A DNA stretch of 64,000 nucleotides from Xanthomarina spongicola (GTDB lineage Bacteria > Bacteroidota > Bacteroidia > Flavobacteriales > Flavobacteriaceae): assembly GCF_003148645.1 (NCBI RefSeq), contig NZ_QGGP01000005.1, forward strand, positions 1 through 64,000. The letters are read 5' to 3'. Positions within the stretch are counted from its first letter, which is position 1. Each line of letters opens with the position of its first letter. Below the pieces are notes generated by a model. That model saw nothing but the letters and a program-made list of their open reading frames with translations. It did no database searches and was not told where the DNA came from. Positions 28,962-37,564 of this stretch are shown here, piece by piece. The position numbers and the translations under genes were made by a program.

Positions 28962-28995
28962 AGATTCTTCGGTCGTTTCACTCCTTCTGAATGAC
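28962..28995. repeat. Degenerate REP-like repeat unit
   Basis: One unit bounded by AGATTCTTC and GAATGAC (reverse: GTCATTC...GAAGAATCT). It shares ends with the repeats at 34849 and 38965. It lies in the terminator-gene gap, 3 bases from the stop codon of the next gene. Confidence 0.6.
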
Positions 28996-28998
28996 AGA

Positions 28999-29979
28999 TT
29001 AATCGATATAACCCATTTTCTTCATCCATTCGTCGTTGAACATTTTACCTACATATCTACTTCCATGATCGTGGAATAAAACCACAACGACATCGTCTTT
29101 TGTAAACTGTTCTTTTAATTGCAACAAACCTTTAATAGCAGCTCCAGCAGAGTTTCCTAAAAACATACCTTCTTTCTTTGCTAATAATTGGGTGTAAACA
29201 GCTGCATCCTTATCGGTTACTTTTGTAAAACCATCAATGATGTCGAAATCGACATTTTTAGGCAAAATATCTTCACCAATGCCTTCGGTTACATAAGGAT
29301 AGATTTCTTTTTCATCGAAAATCCCTGTTTCATGATATTTCTTAAATACAGAGCCATAGGTGTCTATTCCCCAGACCTTTACATCTGGATTTTGTTCTTT
29401 TAAATATCTTCCTACTCCAGAAATAGTTCCACCTGTACCAACACCAACAACAAAATGAGTAATTTTTCCTTCAGTTTGATTCCAAATTTCAGGACCAGTA
29501 CTTTGGTAATGCGCTTTGGTGTTGCTTAAATTATCGTATTGGTTTACGTACCAAGAGTTAGGAATCTCCTCACCTAAACGTTTAGATACAGAATAATACG
29601 AACGTGGATCGGTTGGGTCTACATCTGTAGGACAAACAATAACTTCTGCTCCTACAGCTCGAAGTATGTCTGTTTTTTCTTTACTTTGCTTGTCTGCCAT
29701 TACAAAAATACATTTGTAACCTTTAACAATAGCTGCTAAAGCCAAACCCATTCCTGTATTACCAGAAGTCCCTTCAATAATAGTTCCTCCAGGTTTTAAA
29801 CGTCCATCTGCTTCGGCATCTTCAATCATGGTAAGAGCCATTCTGTCTTTTACAGAATTTCCAGGATTAAAGGTTTCGTATTTTGCTAATACCAAACAAG
29901 GTAAATCTTCAGTTAATTTATTTATTTTAACCAAAGGTGTGTTTCCAATGGTTTCTAAGATATTTTTCGCGTAATCCAT
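28999..29979 (-). CDS. PLP-dependent cystathionine beta-synthase/cysteine synthase family
   Basis: A 326-residue enzyme starting at MDYAKNILETIGNTPLVKIN; a TTG 21 bases upstream adds a non-conserved segment, so I use the ATG. The PLP lysine is in NPGNSVKDRMAL (about residue 46), the substrate loop is EGTSGNTGMGLALA, and the phosphate loop is VGVGTGGTISGVGRYL. EGIGEDILPKNVDFDIIDGF and HDHGSRYVGKMFNDEWM are closer to the catalytic core of cystathionine beta-synthase than to CysK, so transsulfuration (homocysteine plus serine) is the likely reaction. The regulatory CBS domains are absent. A TACCTTTG promoter element lies about 20 bases upstream. Confidence 0.9.
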   Translation of the reverse strand: MDYAKNILETIGNTPLVKINKLTEDLPCLVLAKYETFNPGNSVKDRMALTMIEDAEADGRLKPGGTIIEGTSGNTGMGLALAAIVKGYKCIFVMADKQSKEKTDILRAVGAEVIVCPTDVDPTDPRSYYSVSKRLGEEIPNSWYVNQYDNLSNTKAHYQSTGPEIWNQTEGKITHFVVGVGTGGTISGVGRYLKEQNPDVKVWGIDTYGSVFKKYHETGIFDEKEIYPYVTEGIGEDILPKNVDFDIIDGFTKVTDKDAAVYTQLLAKKEGMFLGNSAGAAIKGLLQLKEQFTKDDVVVVLFHDHGSRYVGKMFNDEWMKKMGYID

Positions 29980-29997
29980 TCTAAAAATTTTCAGCTG

Positions 29998-30005
29998 CAA
30001 AGGTA
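29998..30005 (-). promoter_or_regulatory. -7 promoter element of the cystathionine beta-synthase-like gene
   Basis: TACCTTTG on the minus strand, within CTACCTTTGCAGC, fits TAnnTTTG closely. It lies 19-26 bases upstream of the chosen ATG. A clear -33 TTG at the right distance is not visible. Confidence 0.55.
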
Positions 30006-30130
30006 GGTTTTTGCTATGAATTCATGAATACATTTTAAAAAGAATTAAGTTTTGGAATTTTAGTATATATTATTTGAATGTTTGCAACCAAATATTTAAA
30101 AAGCTTTTTTTTTAGGCAAACTTTAAAGTA

Positions 30131-30160
30131 AAAAAACCGAGACTTTGTCATCGGTTTTTT
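30131..30160 (-). terminator. DUF1254 operon terminator
   Basis: Stem AAAAAACCGA / TCGGTTTTTT with a 10-base loop that can itself pair (GAC/GTC). It is followed by T residues on the minus strand and lies 27 bases past the stop of the downstream DUF1254 gene. Confidence 0.8.
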
Positions 30161-30186
30161 TAAATCCTTTTTATATGTAGTGTATA

Positions 30187-31773
30187 TTATTTCACCAATT
30201 TAAAATCACCAGGCTGCCATGTTTTGTCAAACCAAGGTTCTAGTGGACCATAGAGTCTAAAAATCACAAAAAATCCTTTGCCTTTTACCGACTGTAACCA
30301 ATTGGCTTCTTTACCTTCGGGAGCACTATTTGTCGCTCCAAAATACAAGGTAACAGATCCATCTTCGTTCTTTACTAATGGTGTTCTTTGGCTACTTACG
30401 CTAGGTAAAGCCTGTCCGGTTTGCAATTCTGAACGTGTTTGTGGATCGTACATCACCACCGACCAAAAATCTTTTACCGGCACATTTGCAGGAATATTAA
30501 GGGTATAGTTGTTTTTACCATCAAGATAGTTGCCGTCTGCATCTAGAAAAGCTATAGCATATTGTGACCCTTTACCTATCATTTTTAAGACCATAGCTGG
30601 GGTATTTACTGTAGCTGCATAGAAAAAGCGTGTTCGTGCATCTAAGAATCGCCCTCCTTTACCATCACTTTTCAACCACTGATAACTACCACCAATAAAA
30701 CCAGATTCCCAATGTCCAGTTTCAAAAATAGATGATTCTTTCTCTCTAGTTTTAAATGTTATTGCCCGAGCCGTGGCGTTTCCTACAGCTACGGCATCTG
30801 TTAAGATGTCTTGCATTCTATTATCTGGATTAAATGGGATTTCTTTTTCTATTCCAATACTTGCAAACAAACCACGTAATTCTGGATCTAAGAAAGAAAC
30901 CGGTTCTCGTTGAATGACATCGTTTAGTTCTTTGAAAAAATCGAAATTGTTTGCATGAATAGTGTTAAACAGCTTTTTCGAACTATTAATGAATTTCATA
31001 GAAGGTTGTTTATCTTTATCTTTTATCGGATAAATTTTTAAACCGTTACGAAACATTTCTGATGAGAAATCTGGTTTTCCATCTACTAAGAAGCCTCTAA
31101 GAATAAGCCAATTGACATAGCTTGTAGATTTGGCCACAAAATAGCCCTCTGGTGTTTCTCCATCAAAATCGGGTGGTAGTATTAAGTATTTACCTCCTTT
31201 ACCCCTGTCTGGACCAGGAGCACCCATATCTACTACAAATCTAAAATAAGCATCGTTTACAGTACCTGGGCCACAACCTGCAGGAATCTCTACAACTGTA
31301 GGTCCATCATTTTTTAAATCGAGAAAAGTGGTTGCATACACCGTACTAGTATTGCCTGTTAAAAATAATGGATTAGAATCCATTAATTCATCGAATATAA
31401 CTACTTGATTCGACGTGTTAGCACCTGCTTCTTCCAAACCCAACCTAATACCTTCTATAGAAGTCGCTGGAATTCCGTTTAAAAATGTTTCAACACCTCT
31501 CATAAAGTCGAGATTGTCGTATACTTTTTTTGTGGTTTCTTCAGACGGCAGTCCATCGAAGAAGTTTAAGGTGCCTAGCCTTGTTTCTACCACATCTGGA
31601 GTCAATATTTTATCAGGAATATCTGTATTGTACTTTTCTTTTATCGATTCTAGTGAACTCGTTTCGACTACCACGTCTTCTACTTTATTCTCTTCACTAG
31701 TATTTTTGCAGTTGATTATAGCCAAAAGGGAAAAGACACCGATGGCATATGGCAATTTGTGTTTTAAATTCAT
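30187..31773 (-). CDS. DUF1254/DUF1214 lipoprotein (downstream copy)
   Basis: A 528-residue predicted lipoprotein (N-terminal hydrophobic stretch, lipobox AIINC, Cys near residue 22). The N-terminal half matches DUF1254 (SNQVVIFDELMDSNPLFLTG, VVEIPAGCGPGTVNDAYFRF, GPDRGKGGKYLILPPDF) and the C-terminal part DUF1214 (NIPANVPVKDFWSVVMYDPQ, TRSELQT, DGSVTLYFG, NWLQSVKGKGFFVIFRLYGP). The biochemical role of this family is not established. It is 58 bases downstream of a paralogue with the same architecture, and the two probably form one transcript ending at the terminator at 30131. Confidence 0.88.
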   Translation of the reverse strand: MNLKHKLPYAIGVFSLLAIINCKNTSEENKVEDVVVETSSLESIKEKYNTDIPDKILTPDVVETRLGTLNFFDGLPSEETTKKVYDNLDFMRGVETFLNGIPATSIEGIRLGLEEAGANTSNQVVIFDELMDSNPLFLTGNTSTVYATTFLDLKNDGPTVVEIPAGCGPGTVNDAYFRFVVDMGAPGPDRGKGGKYLILPPDFDGETPEGYFVAKSTSYVNWLILRGFLVDGKPDFSSEMFRNGLKIYPIKDKDKQPSMKFINSSKKLFNTIHANNFDFFKELNDVIQREPVSFLDPELRGLFASIGIEKEIPFNPDNRMQDILTDAVAVGNATARAITFKTREKESSIFETGHWESGFIGGSYQWLKSDGKGGRFLDARTRFFYAATVNTPAMVLKMIGKGSQYAIAFLDADGNYLDGKNNYTLNIPANVPVKDFWSVVMYDPQTRSELQTGQALPSVSSQRTPLVKNEDGSVTLYFGATNSAPEGKEANWLQSVKGKGFFVIFRLYGPLEPWFDKTWQPGDFKLVK

Positions 31774-31831
31774 ACTTAAAAGGTTTTTAATTGATTGTTT
31801 GATTCATTTTTATTTAATAAATTATATAATG

Positions 31832-33379
31832 TTATTTCATCAATTCAATATCGCCAAGCTGCCATGTTTTATCAAAGAATGCTTGCTGAGTACCATAGGT
31901 TCTAAATACAGGGAACCATCCTTCATCTTCATTGGTTTGAACCCAGTTGCTCTCCTTACCTTCAGGAGATGTATGACTTATGTACAAATCAACACTACCA
32001 TCGTCATTTATTTTTAACTCCTTATCTCTCGAGTCAATGCTAGTAGCTCTTAGTTTATCTTTTGCCTCTGTATTGTCTATGAAACAACGTGTCACTTCGC
32101 TATAAATAGTAAACGCCCAAAAATTTGAAGCTGGCATATCTGCTGGAATATGGATTTTGTATGTATTAGAACCCAATAAGAAATTACCGTCTTTGTCTTT
32201 TTTGTTGGTTAAATAACTAGTAGTTCCAGGGCCAGGAGTGTTCGATTTCATACCTGCAGTTACTGTTACTGCTTCGAAATAATATTCATTGCTTTCATCT
32301 AAATAGTAATCTGTCTTGCTTGATTTGGTTAATGGGAAATTACCCATCAATCTGTACCAAGTAGTATTGTCATAATAAGGTTTGTCTTCTCTTGGCTCAA
32401 TCTGGTTTGCTCTAGACATCAATTCTCCCAATTTGGCACCTTCAGTCAAGGTCTTTTTCAGTTCTGCTGATGGATTTAATGGTTGACCATTTTCAATCCC
32501 AAAATACCTCATGTAAGTATAGAAGATTTTATCTTGTTGCACCATCGGTTCATCTTGAATAAACTGGTGCACCAATTCAAAATATGCATATCCACTTGGC
32601 ATGACACCCGAAAAACGTTTGTTTGTATTAGAAATAAATTTTGCTGGTTTCAATGGTTCACCAAATTTTCCAATCAAAAAGTTATCTTTCATCTTGTCAA
32701 CTTCTGCTTGATCAGTTGATAAGAATCTGGTACCAATCATAATTTTATTGGTGGTAGCGTTAATTACAAAATACCCTTTCGTATCTAGTTTTGAAACATC
32801 ATAACCATTTGGAATAATCAGGTATTTTCCACCTTTCCCTTTGTCTTGACCAGCTAATCCTAAGTCGCCCAATGAAAGTTGGAAAAAATCTAATACACCA
32901 CCAGCTGAAGGACCTGCTGGATAATCAATAACTACAGGACCTGTATTGGCAAGGTTTGCCCAACCAATTACATAAGGTGTAGTCGCATTAGCGGTTAGAA
33001 TACCAACTTTTTCATCGAAAGACTTGTTTTCAACAAAATCTAAATCGTTTGCACCATATACTTCAGAACTGGCGTTGTACCATTTTTGAAATGATACCAC
33101 TGGCAGTGACCATTCGTAAATAGAAACTGCACGCTGAAGGTACAGTTGGTGATTCAGCTTATCAATAGATTCTTTGGTAATAAAGGTTTGTTCCATTTGA
33201 ATATCACCAAAATCGGTTTTGATTAATTCATCGCCTTGCAAAGTCGCATCTACAAGTGACACTGCATTTTCATTAGCATTTTCCGTATTGCCAATAGTTG
33301 TGGTTTCTTTTGATACTGGTCGATTGCAACTAAAGAATACTGATACAACTGCTAACAGTAATTTTAATTTAGTTTTCAT
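31832..33379 (-). CDS. DUF1254/DUF1214 lipoprotein (upstream copy)
   Basis: 515 residues. A signal peptide with lipobox VFFSC (Cys about residue 18) precedes DUF1254 (VVSFQKWYNASSEVYGANDL, VVIDYPAGPSAGGVLDFFQL, AGQDKGKGGKYLIIPNGY) and C-terminal DUF1214 (HIPADMPASNFWAFTIYSEV, SDGSVDLYIS-like DDGSVDLYISHTSPEGKESN, GWFPVFRTYGTQQAFFDKTW). Only the core motifs match the downstream paralogue, so the duplication is old. Both proteins are predicted to be anchored in the envelope. Confidence 0.88.
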   Translation of the reverse strand: MKTKLKLLLAVVSVFFSCNRPVSKETTTIGNTENANENAVSLVDATLQGDELIKTDFGDIQMEQTFITKESIDKLNHQLYLQRAVSIYEWSLPVVSFQKWYNASSEVYGANDLDFVENKSFDEKVGILTANATTPYVIGWANLANTGPVVIDYPAGPSAGGVLDFFQLSLGDLGLAGQDKGKGGKYLIIPNGYDVSKLDTKGYFVINATTNKIMIGTRFLSTDQAEVDKMKDNFLIGKFGEPLKPAKFISNTNKRFSGVMPSGYAYFELVHQFIQDEPMVQQDKIFYTYMRYFGIENGQPLNPSAELKKTLTEGAKLGELMSRANQIEPREDKPYYDNTTWYRLMGNFPLTKSSKTDYYLDESNEYYFEAVTVTAGMKSNTPGPGTTSYLTNKKDKDGNFLLGSNTYKIHIPADMPASNFWAFTIYSEVTRCFIDNTEAKDKLRATSIDSRDKELKINDDGSVDLYISHTSPEGKESNWVQTNEDEGWFPVFRTYGTQQAFFDKTWQLGDIELMK

Positions 33380-33505
33380 AATATATTTGTTTTGATTAGT
33401 GTTTATTTATGCACATAATACCTATTAAAAGGTTTCTGTATGATGAAATTAATAATTTAAATTGATTAATTATGGTTTAATGTTTTTTAAGTTTAAGAAG
33501 CAATG

Positions 33506-34741
33506 CTATTCAAAACGAATTGCTTTTACTGGCGAAATTTTCGTGATTAGATACGAAGGCAATAACAACATAACCAAACAGAGAACAAAAGTCCCTATGT
33601 TTAAGGCTAAGATATAGCTTAAACTTATGTAAACTGGAGCTTCAGTTACATAATACACATCTGGATTTAATGGAAAAAGTTTGAAATATTTTTGTGAGAA
33701 CAATAAGCCTAAGCCAAGAATATTTCCCCAAATTAATCCTAGAGTAATTAAATAAGATGCATTGTATAAAAAGATTTTTCTAATAGTCCAATTATTTGAT
33801 CCAAGCGCTTTTAAAACGCCAATCATTTGAGTTCGTTCTAATATTAAAACCAGTAAAGCTGTAATCATATTAATGCCTGCAACCAGAATCATGATACCAA
33901 TAATGCCATATATGTTTTTGTCGAAAATTTTAATCCATTCGAAAATAGACCCAAATTTTTGCTCTACCGTTATTACGTTTAATAATGATGGTGTGTTGTT
34001 ATAAATGTCGTTATAGATTAAGTTTAATTTGCTATAATCATCTACAAAAACTTCAAAATGTCCAGCTTGATTGTCTTCCCATTTATTAAGACGTTGTAAA
34101 TGCCGTAAATCTCCAATAACATATGTTTCATCAAAATCCTTAAAACCAGAATTATAAATGCCTACAATTTTGTAAGTAATCATGCTTGGTGGCTTGTTTG
34201 GGTCTTCTTTTCTAAATAAGGCTGTAAACGTATCGTCTAACTTAAAGCCTAGCCTATTTACTAAATATTCAGAAATTAATACTTCTTCGTTTCGCTCTTT
34301 TGCGTAATCTGGTAGTCTTCCTTCTTTTAAAAAATCTTGAAAATAAGTCCATTTATAATCTGCTCCAACGCCTTTTAGAATAATAGCTTCAAAATCTGTT
34401 TCTGTTCTAATAATTCCAAATTTAGTAGCAACTGCTTGGATATGATTGATGCCCTGAACCGAATTGAATTCAGGATAAAAATCTTGATTCAATGAAACAG
34501 GACGTCCACTTTCCTGTGAATTATTGCTATCGAAATTAGAAATAATAATGTCGCCATTAAAGGCAACCACTTTTTCTCTTATTTTTTGTTGAAGTCCAAT
34601 TCCTGTAGCAATAGCAATCATCATCACCACAATTCCAATAGCAATTGCAGCAATACCAATTTTTATTATTGGTGCCGAAACACTACTTTTATACGCTTTA
34701 CTATCAATTATGCGTTTGGCTATAAAATATTCGAATTTCAA
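33506..34741 (-). CDS. FtsX-like/LolC-E-type ABC transporter permease
   Basis: About 411 residues if the TTG giving MKFEYFIAKRI is the start, which matches the usual N-terminus of this family; a GTG 24 bases upstream is also possible. Four membrane helices: one at the N-terminus (IKIGIAAIAIGIVVMMIAIA), then a large periplasmic MacB-PCD-like domain (about 60-270), then three C-terminal FtsX helices (IIGIMILVAGINMITALLVL; YILALNIGTFVLCLVMLLLP). This is the LolC/LolE topology for lipoprotein release or a related efflux role. No ATPase gene is adjacent. The start abuts the divergent DUF1343 gene. Confidence 0.85.
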   Translation of the reverse strand: MKFEYFIAKRIIDSKAYKSSVSAPIIKIGIAAIAIGIVVMMIAIATGIGLQQKIREKVVAFNGDIIISNFDSNNSQESGRPVSLNQDFYPEFNSVQGINHIQAVATKFGIIRTETDFEAIILKGVGADYKWTYFQDFLKEGRLPDYAKERNEEVLISEYLVNRLGFKLDDTFTALFRKEDPNKPPSMITYKIVGIYNSGFKDFDETYVIGDLRHLQRLNKWEDNQAGHFEVFVDDYSKLNLIYNDIYNNTPSLLNVITVEQKFGSIFEWIKIFDKNIYGIIGIMILVAGINMITALLVLILERTQMIGVLKALGSNNWTIRKIFLYNASYLITLGLIWGNILGLGLLFSQKYFKLFPLNPDVYYVTEAPVYISLSYILALNIGTFVLCLVMLLLPSYLITKISPVKAIRFE

Positions 34742-36037
34742 ATGATGCAAATAAAATTTATTCACCTCAAAAATACAGTTTTATTATTTGTTTTAATACT
34801 CATTTCTTGTGGAAACTTTTCAAGTGTTGAAGGTGGGCATAACAATGAAGATATTGCTTCGTCGCAAGCTCCTCGTAATGACAATAGTATTATAGTTGGT
34901 GCCAATCAAACAGAAAAATATTTGCCTTTACTAAAAGGAAAACGTGTTGGTGTAGTTGGTAACCAAACCAGTGTTATATTTAAAGAGAATGCCACGTCGT
35001 CCAAATCCCTGTCTGTTGACAGGCAGGCTAGCGAAGATAATTATACGCATCTAGTAGATTCTTTAGTTGCGCTAAATATAAATGTAATAAAAGTATTTTC
35101 TCCAGAACATGGCTTTCGAGGTGCTGCAGATGCTGGAGAATTGGTTGAAAATGATAAAGACACAAAAACTGGATTACCAATAATTTCACTTTACAGAAAA
35201 AACAAAAAAGCAACTCAAGCTGCTTTAGAGAATCTGGATATCATGATTTTCGATTTCCAAGATGTTGGTGTGCGTTTTTACACATACATTTCAACCTTAC
35301 ATTATATGATGGAATCCTGTGCAGAAGCAAATATTCCCTTACTTATTTTAGATAGACCAAATCCAAATGGGCATTATGTTGATGGTCCAACACTTGAAAT
35401 TGAAAACAAAAGCTTTTTAGGTATGCATACTATTCCATTAGTTCATGGTTTAACCATTGGCGAATTCGCACAAATGCTTAATGGTGAAAAGTGGCTAGAA
35501 AACGAAGCACAATGTAACATTACCATTATTCCTGTTAAGAATTATACTCACGACACTTTTTATCATGTACCTATAAGACCTTCACCTAACCTTCCTAGCG
35601 ATCAAGCTATAAAGCTTTATCCAAGTCTGGGTCTTTTTGAAGGAACAAATATAAATGCAGGTCGTGGAACGGAATTTCAATTTCAACGTTATGGAGCTCC
35701 TTTTTTAGATAAGAATGTTTTCAACTTTACTTACACACCAAAAGAAAATTTTGGAGCTAAAAATCCAAAACACAAAGATGTTCTTTGTTATGGTGAGGAT
35801 TTATCAAACGACACATTACATGGCCAAGTGTCTTTAAAATGGTTGATGAAAGCCTATAACAACGCTACAGACAAAAGCAAAGTGTTTAATACTGCTAATT
35901 TTACGAAGCATGCAGGAACTGCAAAATTGCAGCAGCAAATAGAAGCCGGTTTAAGTGAAAAAGACATTAAAGCCACTTGGCAAAAAGATCTTGAAGCTTT
36001 TAAGAAAATTAGAAAAAACTATTTATTGTATCCATAA
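34742..36037 (+). CDS. DUF1343 lipoprotein (exo-beta-N-acetylmuramidase NamZ-like family)
   Basis: A 431-residue protein with N-terminal signal and lipobox LISC (Cys 23). The DUF1343 domain follows from about residue 50: IVGANQTEKYLPLLKGKRVG, VVGNQTS, KVFSPEHGFRGAADAGE, IFDFQDVGVRFYTYISTLHY, LDRPNPNGHYVDGP, RPSPNLPSDQAIKLYPSLGL, FEGTNINAGRGTEFQFQ. Characterised family members such as NamZ are exo-acting N-acetylmuramidases, suggesting peptidoglycan turnover. Two segments, residues 36-47 and about 82-102, are not typical of the family and are encoded by palindromic repeat DNA. A longer in-frame N-terminus exists upstream but is antisense to the permease and lacks a signal peptide. Confidence 0.88.
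   Translation: MMQIKFIHLKNTVLLFVLILISCGNFSSVEGGHNNEDIASSQAPRNDNSIIVGANQTEKYLPLLKGKRVGVVGNQTSVIFKENATSSKSLSVDRQASEDNYTHLVDSLVALNINVIKVFSPEHGFRGAADAGELVENDKDTKTGLPIISLYRKNKKATQAALENLDIMIFDFQDVGVRFYTYISTLHYMMESCAEANIPLLILDRPNPNGHYVDGPTLEIENKSFLGMHTIPLVHGLTIGEFAQMLNGEKWLENEAQCNITIIPVKNYTHDTFYHVPIRPSPNLPSDQAIKLYPSLGLFEGTNINAGRGTEFQFQRYGAPFLDKNVFNFTYTPKENFGAKNPKHKDVLCYGEDLSNDTLHGQVSLKWLMKAYNNATDKSKVFNTANFTKHAGTAKLQQQIEAGLSEKDIKATWQKDLEAFKKIRKNYLLYP
34849..34882. repeat. REP-like unit inside the DUF1343 coding sequence
   Basis: The unit runs from AGATATTGCTTCG to CTCGTAATGAC. Read on the minus strand it is GTCATTACGAGG...CGAAGCAATATCT, the same ends as the element at 38965. It encodes EDIASSQAPRND in the linker after the lipobox and keeps the frame open. 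Confidence 0.65.
35008..35027. repeat. Palindromic repeat inside the DUF1343 coding sequence
   Basis: CCTGTCTGTTGACAGGCAGG is a near-perfect palindrome of 9 pairs with one T/G pair and a 2-base loop. It encodes part of the segment SKSLSVDRQASED, which interrupts the usual NQTSVIF...HLVDSL continuity of the family. Confidence 0.6.
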
Positions 36038-36038
36038 T

Positions 36039-36782
36039 TTAATCGTAACGTCTTCCGTTTGGTCTTAAGTTGTTTCGTCTATAATCTTCTCTAGATTGAA
36101 TGTTATGATTCCTATATCTTATATCTGTAAGGTTATAAGCTTTAAACCTTATAGGCTTTTCTTTAATTATTTCGTTTGTAGTTTTTATATTCTCTAAGTC
36201 ATCAAATGCTTGTGTTTGATTATTAGAAATTGTATTTCCACTAATAGCACTTAACTTGTTAGTTTCATCAATATGACTTGCAAGATGAACTGGTTTTTTC
36301 ATCTTTTTTATAATTTTATTTTCACTAAGATCCAGAATTGCAATTTGATCTCCATGTAAAGACATGTTAGTTGGTAGAGTATTCATTTCCATTTGATTTC
36401 CTAGTTCAATTGGTATTAATCTTGACACTTTAAAGACAATGGTTTTTCTGTAGATATAGGTATCGTCATGACCTTCTGTAAGAACCACAGCAAAGGTATA
36501 ATCTCCAATTGGCAAATCGTTTAAAGGAATTTGTAGATTCTTTGTTTCATCGTTTATAGCAAATTCTTTAAGATTTGAATCTCCAATAATTTCAATTTTA
36601 TTTAGAGCAAACTTACTATCTAGATAAAGGGTATCTCCAGAAGTGTTTAAATCATGGTTTAAACTTTTCGCAATCTTATTTACATTTTTAAAAATTGATG
36701 AATAAACAACATCTTGACTGTAAGATGGCTTAATAAAAACAATTAATAAAAATATAAACATGGCCGATTTTAGGGTCTTCAT
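36039..36782 (-). CDS. Secreted hypothetical protein (HDLNTS family, long form)
   Basis: A 247-residue exported protein, started at the ATG giving signal peptide MKTLKSAMFIFLLIVFIKPS (a GTG 30 bases upstream is less likely). The N-terminal ~110 residues have the pattern HDLNTSGDTLYLDS, then LQIPLNDLPIGDYTFAVVL, consistent with a small beta-sandwich. The remainder is charged and low in hydrophobicity, ending in an Asn/Arg-rich tail (NIQSREDYRRNNLRPNGRRY). It is related to the shorter protein encoded at 37024-37383. I do not recognise a named family. It is convergent with the DUF1343 gene, one base between stops. Confidence 0.65.
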   Translation of the reverse strand: MKTLKSAMFIFLLIVFIKPSYSQDVVYSSIFKNVNKIAKSLNHDLNTSGDTLYLDSKFALNKIEIIGDSNLKEFAINDETKNLQIPLNDLPIGDYTFAVVLTEGHDDTYIYRKTIVFKVSRLIPIELGNQMEMNTLPTNMSLHGDQIAILDLSENKIIKKMKKPVHLASHIDETNKLSAISGNTISNNQTQAFDDLENIKTTNEIIKEKPIRFKAYNLTDIRYRNHNIQSREDYRRNNLRPNGRRYD

Positions 36783-37023
36783 AATGTCAAAAATTTTTAC
36801 AACTAATATCACTTTGCAAGAATGAAATCCTTACTTTATATCTTTAAATTAATACAAAATCATAGTCAAATAAATAAAAAGACCAAATATTCGTTAATTC
36901 AATTTTTTATTAGACAAACTGTTTAAACATATACATTTCAACGATTATTTCTACATATTAAATGAAGGAAGTTGTAACGAAATTCAATTTATTTGAAATG
37001 AATATTACTTAGAAAGCAGCATT

Positions 37024-37383
37024 TTAATGCTCAATAGAAGCCATTGGATAAGGACCATAAACATAAATTACAAAAATAATTTTCTTAGGAGATTGCTCAA
37101 CTACCATAACATGTTTTCCTCTTGATAATTTAGTAAGTGGTATTTGTAGATCTGTTTCACTTAAATAAACATCTAACTCCCTTTTATAAACAGAATTTAT
37201 GGAATAGACATGTACAATTTCAGAATCACTTTTTAGTAGTAAAGTGTCTTTGGAAGTATTAAGATCGTGAAATAATGTACTAGCATTTTTGTTTCTGTTT
37301 TTTTCAATTTTCGCAAAAGCATTTTGCGAAAAAATTGAATTGGAAAAAATACTAATACTAAGTGTAAGTAAAATTGATTTCAA
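37024..37383 (-). CDS. Secreted hypothetical protein (HDLNTS family, short form)
   Basis: About 119 residues if translation starts at the TTG giving signal peptide MKSILLTLSISIFSNSIFSQ; there is no ATG, and another TTG lies 36 bases upstream. The mature part, HDLNTSKDTLLLKSDSE and LQIPLTKLSRGKHVMVVEQ, aligns with the N-terminal domain of the protein encoded at 36039, while the long C-terminal tail of that protein is missing. Function unknown. It is transcribed 241 bases upstream of its paralogue on the same strand, and that gap holds no clear gene. Confidence 0.55.
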   Translation of the reverse strand: MKSILLTLSISIFSNSIFSQNAFAKIEKNRNKNASTLFHDLNTSKDTLLLKSDSEIVHVYSINSVYKRELDVYLSETDLQIPLTKLSRGKHVMVVEQSPKKIIFVIYVYGPYPMASIEH

Positions 37384-37564
37384 ATAAATATAGTTTAATT
37401 CAACAATTATCGAAATCAACAGTAACTAGTTAATCCTCAGGATAAAACTAGATGTATTTCTGTATTTATTTATAAAAACCCTACAAACTACCAAAAAAAA
37501 AGACGAATTGTATAAAATATGTTAATAAACTGTTTAAAACTTCTGACAGTCACCAAGTTAGAGA

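Noticed and set aside
34586-34741. N-terminal extension of the DUF1343 protein with a His/Asn-rich stretch
   Set aside because: The extension is the reverse complement of the permease's first membrane helix, and the signal peptide begins only at 34742.
33506-34741. Pairing this permease with FtsE as FtsX
   Set aside because: Its large periplasmic MacB-like domain and length (over 400 residues) fit LolC/E; bacterial FtsX is shorter, and the genes are about 12 kb apart.
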